Shown: positions 10,027-18,854, counted from the first letter of the stretch. The stretch is DNA of 64,000 bases from Curtobacterium flaccumfaciens pv. betae (GCF_026241855.1 NZ_JAPJDC010000001.1:310001-374000); one strand, 5' to 3'. Translations and numbers: made by a program. The notes: a model not told the origin generated them from the sequence alone.

Positions 10027-10043
10027 CCCGCGCCTCCCGGGTC
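10025..10043 (+). terminator. Short hairpin after the ribokinase gene
   Basis: GACCCG and CGGGTC are separated by seven bases and overlap the stop codon. The stem is only 6 bp, so it is a weak call. Confidence 0.3.
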
Positions 10044-10063
10044 GAACCGTCCCGGTGGCCCGC

Positions 10064-10069
10064 TAGCGT
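10064..10069 (+). promoter_or_regulatory. -10 element TAGCGT of the Ppx/GppA gene
   Basis: The same hexamer as in front of marR at 550. It ends six bases before ATG 10076, with no ribosome binding site. Confidence 0.5.
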
Positions 10070-10075
10070 TGTGGC

Positions 10076-11020
10076 ATGCGCGTGGGAGTCCTCGACATCG
10101 GGTCCAACACCGGCCACCTGCTCGTGGTGGACGCCCACGGCGGCGCCGCGCCGCTGCCGGCGTCCTCGTTCAAGCAGCCGCTGCGGCTGGCCGAGCACCT
10201 CGACGCCTCGGGCGCGGTGACGCAGCAGGGGATCGACGCCCTGACCACCTTCGTCGCCGACGCCGTCCGCGTCGCCGAGGAACGCGGCTGCGAGGACATG
10301 CTCGCGTTCGCCACCTCGGCGGTGCGCGACGCCGGCAACTCCGAGGCCGTGCTCGCCCACGTCGAGTCGTCCACCGGGGTCGAGCTGGCCGTCCTGTCCG
10401 GCTCCGACGAGGCCCGGCTGACGTTCCTGGCCGTGCGTCGCTGGTTCGGATGGTCCGCCGGTCGCCTGGCGGTCTTCGACATCGGCGGTGGCTCGCTCGA
10501 GATCGCCGGCGGTGCCGACGAGGCACCGGACGTCGCGTGGTCGATGCCGATCGGCGCCGCACGCCTGGCGCGCTCCTACTTCGCCGCCGGCACCCCGACC
10601 GAGGACGACGTCCGCCGCATCCGGCACGAGATCCGCGTCGAGATCGCCCGGGACGCCGGACGGCTGCTCCGCTCGGGCCGCCCGGACCGGGCCGTGGCGA
10701 CGTCGAAGACGTTCCGGTCGATCGCCCGGATCTGCGGGGCCGCGCCGTCCGCCGCCGGACCGCTCGTGCCCCGTGCCCTCGACGGCGACGTGCTGCGGCA
10801 GCGCCTGCCGGAGCTGCTCACGATGTCGGTCGACGAGCTCGCGGCGCTGCCGGGCGTCTCGGCGAGCCGCGCACACCAGGTGGTGCCCGGGGCGCTCGTC
10901 GCCGAGGCGTGCCTGGACATCTTCGACCTGCCGGCCCTCGAGATCTGCCCGTGGGCGCTGCGCGAGGGCGTCATCCTCGAGCGGCTCGACCAGTTGTCGG
11001 TGCTGGGCAACTCACAGTAG
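10076..11020 (+). CDS. Ppx/GppA family phosphatase
   Basis: A 314-residue protein of the exopolyphosphatase/guanosine pentaphosphate phosphatase family, an ASKHA fold. The phosphate-1 motif VLDIGSNTGHLLVVD is at residues 5-19 and the phosphate-2 motif FDIGGGSLEIAGG near 137. The length equals the short actinobacterial form (Ppx1-like), which lacks the C-terminal HD domain of the E. coli enzyme. It would hydrolyse polyphosphate or pppGpp in the cytoplasm. The start follows TAGCGT. The next gene begins 19 bases after the stop behind a probable operator. Confidence 0.88.
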   Translation: MRVGVLDIGSNTGHLLVVDAHGGAAPLPASSFKQPLRLAEHLDASGAVTQQGIDALTTFVADAVRVAEERGCEDMLAFATSAVRDAGNSEAVLAHVESSTGVELAVLSGSDEARLTFLAVRRWFGWSAGRLAVFDIGGGSLEIAGGADEAPDVAWSMPIGAARLARSYFAAGTPTEDDVRRIRHEIRVEIARDAGRLLRSGRPDRAVATSKTFRSIARICGAAPSAAGPLVPRALDGDVLRQRLPELLTMSVDELAALPGVSASRAHQVVPGALVAEACLDIFDLPALEICPWALREGVILERLDQLSVLGNSQ

Positions 11021-11046
11021 TGACCGATATGGTCAGGAGATGACCA
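11021..11046 (+). promoter_or_regulatory. Promoter with three TGACC half-sites (candidate TetR operator)
   Basis: TGACCG (11021), TGGTCA (11030-11035) and TGACCA (11041-11046) alternate in orientation; the last two form a perfect 6-bp inverted repeat across GGAGA. The -10 TATGGT (11028-11033) ends six bases before ATG 11040 and sits inside the site. The second gene of the operon encodes a TetR protein, the likely binder. Confidence 0.6.
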
Positions 11047-11750
11047 AAACGGACACTCGCGGAGCGCTGGTCTCCGGGGCCCTCTGGACGGTGGCGGGGG
11101 TCGGCTGGCTCGTCGGCGAAGCGGTCTCGGCGTCGGCGTTCCCCGGCTACGACTACGCGACGAACTACATCTCCGACCTCGGCGTCCCCGACGTCGGTAC
11201 GTTCCAGGGGCGGTCGATCGACTCACCGCTGCACGTGCTCATGAACACGACGTTCATCGGGCAGGGCGTCCTGTTCGGGATCGCAGCGGTGCTCGCCGTC
11301 GTGGTGTTCCGCGCCGCGTCCCGCCGTGCGAGGGTCGCGACCGCGACCCTCGCCGTGGTCCACCTGTTCGGGATGGTCCTGGTCGGCTCGTTCCACGGCA
11401 GCCAGACGAGCACCGACGGCGGCACCATCGTGTTCCACGTGCTCGGCGCCGCGGCAGCGATCACGACCGGCAACCTCGTGGCGATCACCGCCGGCATCGG
11501 GTCCCGGGCGCTGCGGGCACCGGCGGCCTACCGGATCGCGAGCGTCGCGCTCGGGATCGTCGGCCTCGTCTCCCTCGTGATGCTCGTCGTGGACTCGTCG
11601 TCGACGGTGATCGAGGTGCTCCCCGACGGCGTGTGGGAGCGTGCGTCCGTGTACACGATCGTCGCGTGGGAGCTCCTGACCGGGATCGCCCTGCTCGTTG
11701 CGGGGACCCGGCGCCTGCGGACGGCACGGGCCTCGGCGGTCGGCGCGTGA
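11040..11750 (+). CDS. DUF998 membrane protein
   Basis: A 236-residue integral membrane protein with about six hydrophobic segments. The family feature YDYATNYISDLG follows the first helix, and the second helix starts after SPLHVLMN. No enzyme motif is visible and the function of the family is unknown. The ATG overlaps the third TGACCA half-site of the probable operator. AGGAG abuts the ATG and is too close to act as a ribosome binding site, so leaderless translation is likely. The stop overlaps the GTG of the following tetR gene. Confidence 0.82.
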   Translation: MTKTDTRGALVSGALWTVAGVGWLVGEAVSASAFPGYDYATNYISDLGVPDVGTFQGRSIDSPLHVLMNTTFIGQGVLFGIAAVLAVVVFRAASRRARVATATLAVVHLFGMVLVGSFHGSQTSTDGGTIVFHVLGAAAAITTGNLVAITAGIGSRALRAPAAYRIASVALGIVGLVSLVMLVVDSSSTVIEVLPDGVWERASVYTIVAWELLTGIALLVAGTRRLRTARASAVGA

Positions 11751-12460
11751 GTCGGCCTGCGCGCCGTGCTCGGCCCTCCGCCGAGGAGATCAACGGGGGC
11801 GTCCTGGACATCACCGCCGGGTTCATCGCCCGCCGCGGCATCAAGGACACCGCCGTGCAGGCCGTCGCCGACCAGGCCGGCTACTCGAAGGCGGGCATCC
11901 TCGCCCGGTTCACGAGCAAGGAGCTGCTCGTCGAGGCCGCGCTCGCGCAGTGCACCGCGCAGACCGAGGCGATCCGGGCAGCCGCTGCCGCCGCCCCCGC
12001 GGGGGAGACCCGCGACGCCGCGGCGCTCGTGGGGATCGCCGACCTCGCTCTCGCCCGGCCCGGGTGGGCGGAACTCGCGCTCGCGGCGTTCACGCTCCGG
12101 CGCGGGGACGACGTCGGCGTCCGGCTCGAACCGGTCGCAGCGACGCTCCTCGACGTGTTCGGCATCGACATGGCCGACGCCACGGCCACCCCGCTCGACC
12201 GGCGGGCACGGGTCTCCGGGGCGTTCGGCGCCATCGTGATGCTCGCGCTGACGTACGAGACCGAGGCCTCTGCGACCGAGGCCCGGCCGCACATGCTGCA
12301 GGTCGGATGGGACACCCTCGGCCACGACGGGCCCGTGCCGCTCGGGGGCGTCGGCCAGTCCCGCCCGGGGTCGTCGGCTAGGCCCGCCCGGACCTCGGCG
12401 GTGCGAGCAGCCACGGCCGGATCAGCTTCGTCACGAACGGCAGCACCCAGAACGTCATGA
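11747..12460 (+). CDS. TetR family regulator, convergently overlapping next gene
   Basis: A 237-residue TetR protein. The helix-turn-helix is GIKDTAVQAVADQAGYSKAG at about residues 31-50, followed by the F-T-SKELL element. It is translationally coupled to the DUF998 gene (GTGA overlap) and probably represses both through the TGACC repeats before that gene. Its last 27 codons, low in hydrophobic residues (GSSARPARTSAVRAATAGS), run 83 bases into the 3' end of the opposite-strand gene, so the tail is probably a recent extension caused by loss of an earlier stop. Confidence 0.85.
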   Translation: MSRPARRARPSAEEINGGVLDITAGFIARRGIKDTAVQAVADQAGYSKAGILARFTSKELLVEAALAQCTAQTEAIRAAAAAAPAGETRDAAALVGIADLALARPGWAELALAAFTLRRGDDVGVRLEPVAATLLDVFGIDMADATATPLDRRARVSGAFGAIVMLALTYETEASATEARPHMLQVGWDTLGHDGPVPLGGVGQSRPGSSARPARTSAVRAATAGSASSRTAAPRTS

Positions 12461-12989
12461 TCGGCGTGAGCACGACGGTCGTGATGAGCACCCGGGGCAG
12501 GATCGCGACGTGCGCGAACGCGGGGACGAGCCAGGCCGTCAGGTACGTGAACGCGAGGTTCACGGGGAAGAAGCCGAGCCAGATGCTCACGGACTGCTTC
12601 CACCGCGGGGGAGCGCTCGAGGCCGGGGCGTCCTGCGGGACGTCGAACCACCCCTCGATGCCGGTGCGCTTCTCGACGCGGGACTCCACCACCAGGTCAC
12701 GGCCCAGGTCGAGCCAGCGCAGCCGGTCGTCGGAGTTCTCCCACGTGGCCAGGGAGTCGTGGTCGGCGAACCGGTAGAGCATGTGCCACTCGCGGGACTG
12801 CGCGGTGGAACGCACCCACCCCGAGCCGAGGAAGCCGGGGTAGCGGTTCGCCAGGTTCACCCCGGACTGCACCCAGCGGGTGACCTCGGGGATGCGGTCG
12901 GGTTCGACCAGGCGGGTGACGGAGACGGTGACGGGCGGGCCTGCGGTCTCGGATGACGACTGCAGGCTCCCAGGCTCTTGTGGAGTCAT
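12378..12989 (-). CDS. Antibiotic biosynthesis monooxygenase-like membrane protein
   Basis: A 203-residue protein. Residues 20-125 form an ABM ferredoxin-like domain (VSVTRLVEPDRIPEV, then SREWHMLYRFADHDSLATWE), as in heme-degrading or quinol monooxygenases and the COG3224 family. Two transmembrane helices follow at about 135-155 and 165-185, separated by HVAILPR, which tethers the domain to the membrane. The ATG at 12989 has GACACT six bases upstream. No catalytic residue can be assigned and the substrate is unknown. It overlaps the convergent tetR by 83 bases. Confidence 0.82.
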   Translation of the reverse strand: MTPQEPGSLQSSSETAGPPVTVSVTRLVEPDRIPEVTRWVQSGVNLANRYPGFLGSGWVRSTAQSREWHMLYRFADHDSLATWENSDDRLRWLDLGRDLVVESRVEKRTGIEGWFDVPQDAPASSAPPRWKQSVSIWLGFFPVNLAFTYLTAWLVPAFAHVAILPRVLITTVVLTPIMTFWVLPFVTKLIRPWLLAPPRSGRA

Positions 12990-13131
12990 CCGACCAGTGT
13001 CCCGGACCCGTGTTTCCGGCTCGTGACACGTGCCGCGGTCGTCGGCTGAACGGATCCGCGTCGTCCTTCGACCGCCGTCCCAGGCGAGTGCAAGACGATC
13101 ATCTGGCGAACGCGCCACCGAGAGGACCCCG

Positions 13132-13944
13132 ATGACCGATCCCGAGCCCACCACCACCCTTATCGCCACCGTCGACGGGCCCGACGGTGGCACGTACGAG
13201 GTCCGGCGGCTGACGCTCCCGACGGGTGCGTCGACCGGCTGGCACCGCCATGACGCGCGTCAGACCGGACTGGTGGTGCGCGGCGCGCTGACGCACGTCA
13301 CCGAAGAGGCGACGCGGGTCGTCGGGCCGGGACAGGCCCTGGTCGAGGAGCCACACGTCGTGCACGACGGTCGCAGCACCGGCACGGAGGACGCCGAACT
13401 GCTCTACGTCGCCCACCTCCCGGCAGGCGGAGTGGCGTCGACCCCGGGTGAGGCGCCACCGAGCGAGGGGCCGGTCCGCAGCGCGGTGGTGTCGGTCCCG
13501 CTGGGGCGGCCGCGGTTCGTCCACGCCCTGCGCTACACCGCGATGTACGCCCCGAAGCCCTTCGCCGAGGCCCTGCTCGTCTACCGGGACAACGGCACGT
13601 ACACGATCCTGTCCCCGGGTGAGGACCACCACGGCTGCTACGTCTCGGCGACCGATCCCGCCGAGGGGATGCGGCACGTCGCGTTCATGTCGTGGCCGTC
13701 CGCGGACTGGGGCCGGAACGTCGCGTCGCACACCCTGACCTTCGAGGCGGCGAGCGGCGCCTTCACCCAGGAGCTCCGGCTGCCGGGCGACCCGGTGCCG
13801 CGGGCACAGCACGGGTACGCGGTGCCCGTCGAGCACCCGGAGCGGATCGACACCGGCGCCGGGTGGACCGCGCTGCGCCAGGAGCACGCCGGGGTGTTCA
13901 CCACGCTCGAGCGGCTGGCGGGCGGCGGCTCGACCGCGGCCTGA
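13132..13944 (+). CDS. Cupin-domain protein
   Basis: A 270-residue cytoplasmic protein. The N-terminal 100 residues are a cupin barrel: TGWHRHDARQTGLVVRGAL supplies the HxH and the following glycine motif, and GPGQALVEEPHVVHDG supplies the second histidine motif. The C-terminal 150 residues (FVHALRYTAMYAPKPFAEALLVYR and onward) do not match a domain I can name. SD-like AGAGGA is six bases before ATG 13132. It runs towards ku with only 13 bases between the stop codons. The role is unknown. Confidence 0.78.
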   Translation: MTDPEPTTTLIATVDGPDGGTYEVRRLTLPTGASTGWHRHDARQTGLVVRGALTHVTEEATRVVGPGQALVEEPHVVHDGRSTGTEDAELLYVAHLPAGGVASTPGEAPPSEGPVRSAVVSVPLGRPRFVHALRYTAMYAPKPFAEALLVYRDNGTYTILSPGEDHHGCYVSATDPAEGMRHVAFMSWPSADWGRNVASHTLTFEAASGAFTQELRLPGDPVPRAQHGYAVPVEHPERIDTGAGWTALRQEHAGVFTTLERLAGGGSTAA

Positions 13945-13957
13945 CCCCCGCCAGCGG

Positions 13958-14983
13958 TCAGCTCGCCTGCTTCTTGGCGGCCGGCTTCTTCGCCGGAGCC
14001 TTCTTGGCGGCCGGCTTCTTCGCCGCCGACTTCGCGGGGGCCTTCTCGGCCGTGCTCTCCGCGGCCTTCTTGGCTGGGGCCTTCTTCGCCGGCGCCTTCC
14101 TGCCGGAGCCGGACGAGCCCGAGCCGGACGTGCCCGAGCCGGAACCCGACGACGAGCGTGCGGTCGACGACGAACGCGACCCCGAGCCTCCTGTCCGCTT
14201 CTTGTCGACGGACGCACGCAGGGCGGCCATCAGGTCGAGCACGTCACCGCCCTCGTCGTCGTCGTCCTCGTCGTCCTGGGCGCCGAAGGTCTTCTCGGTG
14301 TCGATGTCGTCGCCCGCCTCGAGCTTGGCGTCGATCAGCTGCTGCAGTTCCTCCTGGTAGGAGTCGGTGTAGCGGTCGGGGTCGAAGTCGGTGGACATGC
14401 TCTCGACGAGCGAGGACGACATCTTCAGCTCGTTGGCGCTGACCTTCACCGTCGTGTCGAGGGTCTTGAAGTCGGCAGCGCGGACCTCGTCGCCCCAGAG
14501 CAGCCCCTGCAGCAGGATGACCTCGTCGTGCACCCGGAGCACCCCGAGCCGGGTCTTCTGCCGCAGGGTGAACTGCACGATCGCCAGGCGGTCGGTCTTC
14601 GCCAGGGTCTCGCGCAGCAGCACGTACGCCTTCGGCGAGCGCGAGTCGGGCTCGAGGTAGTAGGTCTTCTCGAACATCATCGGGTCGACCTGCTCGACGG
14701 GCACGAACTCGAGCACCTCGACCTCGTGCGACTGCTCCTCGGGGAGCTGCTTGAAGTCGTCCGCCGTGAGCACCACGGTCTTGTCGCCGTCGTCGTAGGC
14801 GCGCTGGATGTCGGCGTACTCGACCTCGTGGCCGAACTCGCACACCCGCTTGTACCGGATGCGGCCCTTGTCCTCGTCGTGGACCTGGTGCAGGGACACG
14901 TCGTGCGTCTCGGTGGCCGCGTAGACCTTGATGGGCACGTTGACGAGCCCGAACGCGATGGAGCCCTTCCAGATCGACCTCAT
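13958..14983 (-). CDS. ku: Ku, DNA end-binding protein of NHEJ
   Basis: A 341-residue Ku homodimer subunit. The protein opens MRSIWKGSIAFGLVNVPIK, an unmistakable Ku start. The ring-forming core runs to about residue 255 and includes EVEYADIQRAYD and the arm. The C-terminal tail has an acidic patch, a Ser/Gly stretch and then KAPAKKAPAKKAAES-like Lys/Ala/Pro repeats, as in actinobacterial Ku proteins where the tail binds DNA. It binds double-strand ends and recruits LigD. CATCAT six bases before the ATG suggests leaderless translation. It is divergent from the SDR-ligD pair, 135 bases away. Confidence 0.96.
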   Translation of the reverse strand: MRSIWKGSIAFGLVNVPIKVYAATETHDVSLHQVHDEDKGRIRYKRVCEFGHEVEYADIQRAYDDGDKTVVLTADDFKQLPEEQSHEVEVLEFVPVEQVDPMMFEKTYYLEPDSRSPKAYVLLRETLAKTDRLAIVQFTLRQKTRLGVLRVHDEVILLQGLLWGDEVRAADFKTLDTTVKVSANELKMSSSLVESMSTDFDPDRYTDSYQEELQQLIDAKLEAGDDIDTEKTFGAQDDEDDDDEGGDVLDLMAALRASVDKKRTGGSGSRSSSTARSSSGSGSGTSGSGSSGSGRKAPAKKAPAKKAAESTAEKAPAKSAAKKPAAKKAPAKKPAAKKQAS

Positions 14984-15118
14984 GCGCACATGATGCCCGC
15001 CCGCACGCGTGCGTGCTCGGAGCCGTCGGTTCCTCCACAGGTCCGCCGTCCGGGGGATCGTTCCACGGATGTCCGGTTCGCTGGACCGCCGCGAGGCCGG
15101 CGCGAGCACGATGGGCCC

Positions 15119-16009
15119 ATGAGCCAGCTCGACAAGCAGGACCCGCGCGACCAGTTCCCCCGTCCGCCGTTCCCCGCGCAGACCCAGCAGGGGTCCGGGC
15201 TGGCGAGTGCGATGGACCCCGCCCCCGACCACGGCGAGACGAGCTACCTGGGCACCGGGCGGATGCGCGGGTACCGGGTGCTCGTCACGGGCGCGGACTC
15301 CGGCATCGGGCGCGCTGCGGCGATCGCGATGGCGAAGGAAGGGGCCGACGTCGCCCTGAACGCCCTGCCCGAGGAACGCGAGGACCTCGAACAGGTCCGC
15401 GACGTCATCGGTGACCTCGGGCGCAAGGCGGTGCTGCTGCCCGGCGACCTGACCGACGAGGCCTTCTGCGACGTCCTGGTGCAGGACGCCGTCAGCGAGC
15501 TCGGCGGCCTGGACGCACTCGTGCTGGTCGCGGGCCACCAGCAGGTGCACGAGGACATCACCGCGCAGAGCACCGAGGACTTCGACCGCACGATGAAGGT
15601 CAACCTCTACTCGCTGTTCTGGCTGGTCCGCGCCGCCGTCCCGCACATGGCGCCGGGGAGCTCGATCGTCACGACCAGCTCGGTGTCCGCGTACCAGCCG
15701 CAGGACCGCATGATCGACTACGCCGCGACGAAGGCCGCGATCATCACCTACACGAACGGGCTCGCACGGCAGCTCGCGAGCAAGGGCATCCGGGCCAACA
15801 CGGTGGTGCCCGGGCCGGTGTGGACGCCGCTGCAGCCGATCAGCTACCCGGGCGACGAGATCGCGGCGTACGGCCAGGACACCCCGTTCGGCCGTCCCGC
15901 CCAACCCGTCGAGCTCGGTAGCGCCTACGTCTACCTGGCCGGGCCCGAGTCGTCGTACACGTCCGGCACGACCCTGACGGTGGCGGGAGCGACCGGGGTG
16001 GCGCTGTGA
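15119..16009 (+). CDS. Short-chain dehydrogenase/reductase within the NHEJ locus
   Basis: A 296-residue classical SDR with a 45-residue N-terminal extension rich in Pro/Gln (QFPRPPFPAQTQQGSG), as in the YhdF/YghA-like group. The NAD(P)-binding motif is VTGADSGIG, the structural motif is VLVAGHQ, and the catalytic Ser-Tyr-Lys set is SSVSAYQ plus YAATK. Family enzymes reduce aldehydes or ketones and are often stress-induced. CACGAT lies six bases before the ATG. Its stop overlaps the GTG of ligD, so it is cotranscribed and translationally coupled with a DNA repair gene, which is unusual. Confidence 0.9.
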   Translation: MSQLDKQDPRDQFPRPPFPAQTQQGSGLASAMDPAPDHGETSYLGTGRMRGYRVLVTGADSGIGRAAAIAMAKEGADVALNALPEEREDLEQVRDVIGDLGRKAVLLPGDLTDEAFCDVLVQDAVSELGGLDALVLVAGHQQVHEDITAQSTEDFDRTMKVNLYSLFWLVRAAVPHMAPGSSIVTTSSVSAYQPQDRMIDYAATKAAIITYTNGLARQLASKGIRANTVVPGPVWTPLQPISYPGDEIAAYGQDTPFGRPAQPVELGSAYVYLAGPESSYTSGTTLTVAGATGVAL

Positions 16010-18540
16010 GTCCCGCCTCGCGCAAGACCGTCGTCCTCGTCGGCGACCGGCGGCTCGCGCTCACGAACACCGACAAGGTGCTCTACCCCGAGACCGGCAC
16101 CACGAAGGGTCGGGTGATCGAGTACTACGAGCGGGTCGCGCCGTGGATGATCTCGCACGTCAAGGACCGCCCCGTGACCCGCAAGCGCTGGGCCAACGGT
16201 GTCGAGGGCAAGGTCTTCTTCGAGAAGAACCTGCCCGACTCGGCCCCCGACTGGGTGCGGCACCACACCATCCACCACTCGGAACACGACAACGAGTACC
16301 CGATCGTCGACGACCTGCCGACCCTGGTGTGGATGGCGCAGCAGGCCGCGCTCGAACTGCACGTCCCGCAGTGGCGGTTCGGCCCCCGCGGCGCGGAGCA
16401 GAACCCGGATCGGCTCGTCCTCGACCTCGACCCGGGCGAGGGGGTGGGGCTGCCCGAGTGCGTCGAGGTCGCCGTGGCCGCGCGCGAGATCCTGCACGGC
16501 ATGGGACTCGACCCGTACCCGGTGACGTCCGGCTCCAAGGGCATCCACCTGTACGCGGCCCTGGACGGCAAGGCGACGACGGCGCAGGTCTCCGACGTCG
16601 CCCACGAGCTGGCCAAGGCCCTCGAGACGGACCTGCCGGACCTGGTGCTGTCGTCGATGAGCCGTGCGGAGCGGAAGGGCAAGGTCTTCGTCGACTGGTC
16701 GCAGAACAACGGCAACAAGACGACCATCGCCCCGTACTCGCTGCGCGGCCGCGAGCGGCCGACGGTCGCGGCACCCCGCACCTGGAAGGAGCTCGAGGAA
16801 CGCGGGCTCGTGCAGCTCACGTTGGACGAGGTCCTCGAACGCCTGGAGGACCGTGGGGACTTCCTGCACCCGGTCGCCTCCGCCTCGCTGGCCGTCGGGC
16901 GCGACGACCACGGTCACTGGGACAGCGACCGGACCGAGCGCGCGAACGACGCCGAGCAGCCCGCACGTGACCGGCTCGCCGCCTACCGGGCGAAGCGGGA
17001 CGCCTCGAAGACGCCGGAGCCCGTGCCCGAGGGCGCTCCCACCGTGCGGAAGGACGGCACACCGACCTTCGTCATCCAGGAGCACCACGCCACCCGCGAC
17101 CACTACGACTTCCGGCTCGAGCACGACGGGGTGCTGGTGAGCTGGGCCCTGCCGAAGGGTGAGCCCACCGACCCGGGCAAGAACCACCTGGCGGTGCAGA
17201 CCGAGGACCATCCGCTCGAGTACGGGGCGTTCGAGGGCACGATCCCGAAGGACGAGTACGGCGGCGGCACGGTCACGATCTGGGACGACGGCACCTACGA
17301 GCTCGAGAAGTGGCGCGAGGGGCAGGAGGTCATCGTCACGCTGCACGGTCGGGCCGGTGGCGCTCGCCGCCTCGCGCTGTTGCACACCCGCGGCCGTGGC
17401 GGCGGGGACGAGAAGAACTGGCTGATCCACCGCACGAAGGAGCAACCCGAACGGCTGGCGGACGGCGGCGGCTCTGCCGGGCCGGCGGTGGCGCGACGGG
17501 CGGACCGGCCGTCGGACGGGCACGACGGTGCACACCGTGCCGGGCAGCAACGGATCAGCGGGGCCGCGGACGCCGAGACCCCGCCGTCGGAGCGCCGGAC
17601 GATGCAGGCGACCCTGGCCAAGGGCGAGCCGCGGCTGGACCCGGCGGACTGGGCCTTCGAGATGAAGTGGGACGGGGTGCGCGCGCTGGCGACGGTCCGC
17701 GACGGGTCGGTGACCCTGCGCAGCCGCAACGACAACGACCTGACGGCCCAGTACCCCGAGCTGCAGGAACTGGGCGAGCGGGCCGGCGTGGACGGCGTGT
17801 TCGACGGTGAGATCGTGGCCGTCGACGATCGTGGCCGCCCCTCGTTCCAGCTGCTCCAGAACCGCATGGGCCTGACGAAGGCGCGCGAGGTCCGGAGCGC
17901 GCAGGAGACGACGCCCGTGCGGTTCCTGCTGTTCGACGTGCTCGAGGCGGACGGGCACGAGCTCACGCGACTCGGCTACGACGCCCGGCGGCAGGCACTC
18001 GAGACGGTCGTGGAACCCGGCGGTGCGGTCGACGTGCCGCCGGCGGTGCAGGGCGACCTCGACGCGGTGCTGGCTGCATCGCGCGAGCAGGGCCTCGAGG
18101 GCGTGGTCGCGAAGAAGCGGTCGTCGAAGTACGCCGAGGGCCGACGGTCCGAGGCCTGGCTGAAGCGCAAGCACCACGCCACGCAGGAAGTCGTCGTCGG
18201 TGGCTGGAAGCCGGGCAGCGGACGGCGTGCCGGGGGGATCGGCTCGCTGTTGCTCGGGGTGCCCGGCCCCGACGGGCTGGAGTACGTCGGCAAGGTCGGC
18301 ACCGGGTTCCGTGACCGCGACCTCGACGAGATCGCCGGTGCCCTCGCACCGCTGGAACGGAAGACCCCGCCGTTCGTCGACGTCCCACGACCTGACGCGC
18401 GTGATGCGCACTGGGTCACGCCGAAGCGCGTCGGCGAGGTCGAGTTCGCCGAGTGGACCGGCGACGGACGGCTCCGGCAGCCGTCCTGGCGAGGGTGGCG
18501 GGTGGACAAGGACCCGGACGACGTCGTGCGGGAGACCTGA
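16006..18540 (+). CDS. ligD: ATP-dependent multifunctional DNA ligase LigD
   Basis: An 844-residue enzyme that trims, fills and seals double-strand breaks with Ku. Domain order is polymerase, phosphoesterase, ligase, as in Mycobacterium LigD. The primase-like polymerase domain (1-300) has the metal aspartates D140 and D142 in LDLDPGEG. The 3'-phosphoesterase domain (about 345-480) has HHATRDHYDF from H360. The ligase domain (about 525-844) has the adenylated lysine K554 in FEMKWDGVRA, then FDGEIVAVD and GLEGVVAKKR. A low-complexity linker lies at 485-525. The GTG start overlaps the SDR stop. Confidence 0.96.
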   Translation: MSPASRKTVVLVGDRRLALTNTDKVLYPETGTTKGRVIEYYERVAPWMISHVKDRPVTRKRWANGVEGKVFFEKNLPDSAPDWVRHHTIHHSEHDNEYPIVDDLPTLVWMAQQAALELHVPQWRFGPRGAEQNPDRLVLDLDPGEGVGLPECVEVAVAAREILHGMGLDPYPVTSGSKGIHLYAALDGKATTAQVSDVAHELAKALETDLPDLVLSSMSRAERKGKVFVDWSQNNGNKTTIAPYSLRGRERPTVAAPRTWKELEERGLVQLTLDEVLERLEDRGDFLHPVASASLAVGRDDHGHWDSDRTERANDAEQPARDRLAAYRAKRDASKTPEPVPEGAPTVRKDGTPTFVIQEHHATRDHYDFRLEHDGVLVSWALPKGEPTDPGKNHLAVQTEDHPLEYGAFEGTIPKDEYGGGTVTIWDDGTYELEKWREGQEVIVTLHGRAGGARRLALLHTRGRGGGDEKNWLIHRTKEQPERLADGGGSAGPAVARRADRPSDGHDGAHRAGQQRISGAADAETPPSERRTMQATLAKGEPRLDPADWAFEMKWDGVRALATVRDGSVTLRSRNDNDLTAQYPELQELGERAGVDGVFDGEIVAVDDRGRPSFQLLQNRMGLTKAREVRSAQETTPVRFLLFDVLEADGHELTRLGYDARRQALETVVEPGGAVDVPPAVQGDLDAVLAASREQGLEGVVAKKRSSKYAEGRRSEAWLKRKHHATQEVVVGGWKPGSGRRAGGIGSLLLGVPGPDGLEYVGKVGTGFRDRDLDEIAGALAPLERKTPPFVDVPRPDARDAHWVTPKRVGEVEFAEWTGDGRLRQPSWRGWRVDKDPDDVVRET

Positions 18541-18560
18541 GCCGCGCTTCGCCTTCGGGT

Positions 18561-18580
18561 CCACATGCGTGCGCATGGGG
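18561..18580 (+). terminator. Possible hairpin after ligD
   Basis: CCACATGCG and CGCATGGGG pair with one mismatch across two bases, 20 nt after the stop. The loop is too short for a strong stem as drawn, so this is a low-confidence call. Confidence 0.25.
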
Positions 18581-18698
18581 TCCGCCGCTGGCGAACATCC
18601 GTCCCCCGTCCGGAGCCCGCGCGGGGGACAGTATCGGAACGGGTGGCCACGATCGGCCATCGGCTGTTACGTTCGCCGGGACGAAGGGGGCTTCGAGG

Positions 18699-18854
18699 AT
18701 GAACTCGAGCAAGTACCTGCCGCCCTACACGGCTGCAGAACGCGTCGCGATCACGGGGGACGACCTGTCGCAGCGGTCCGTCGAACCGGGCACCGGCACC
18801 ACGGAGACCGAGGTCCGGTACGCGGACTTCCTCGCAGACGAGGACGACGACTGA
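18699..18854 (+). CDS. Small acidic protein, unknown function
   Basis: A 51-residue protein starting MNSSKYLPPYTAAERVAITG and ending in a run of acidic residues, FLADEDDD. Codon use is GC-rich at third positions like its neighbours, and a hairpin terminator follows 73 bases later, supporting a real gene. There is no membrane segment or known motif. The stop codon is part of a 16-bp duplication. The purine-rich GAAGGGGG lies 10-17 bases before the ATG and could act as a distant ribosome binding site. I do not recognise the family. Confidence 0.6.
   Translation: MNSSKYLPPYTAAERVAITGDDLSQRSVEPGTGTTETEVRYADFLADEDDD

Noticed and set aside
15931..18660. Very long minus-strand open frame opposite ligD (and similar ones opposite other genes, e.g. 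6548-8815 and 834-2537)
   Set aside because: It is rich in Arg, Gly, Pro, Val and His with no domain, mirrors a clear gene, and arises because stop codons are rare in GC-rich DNA.
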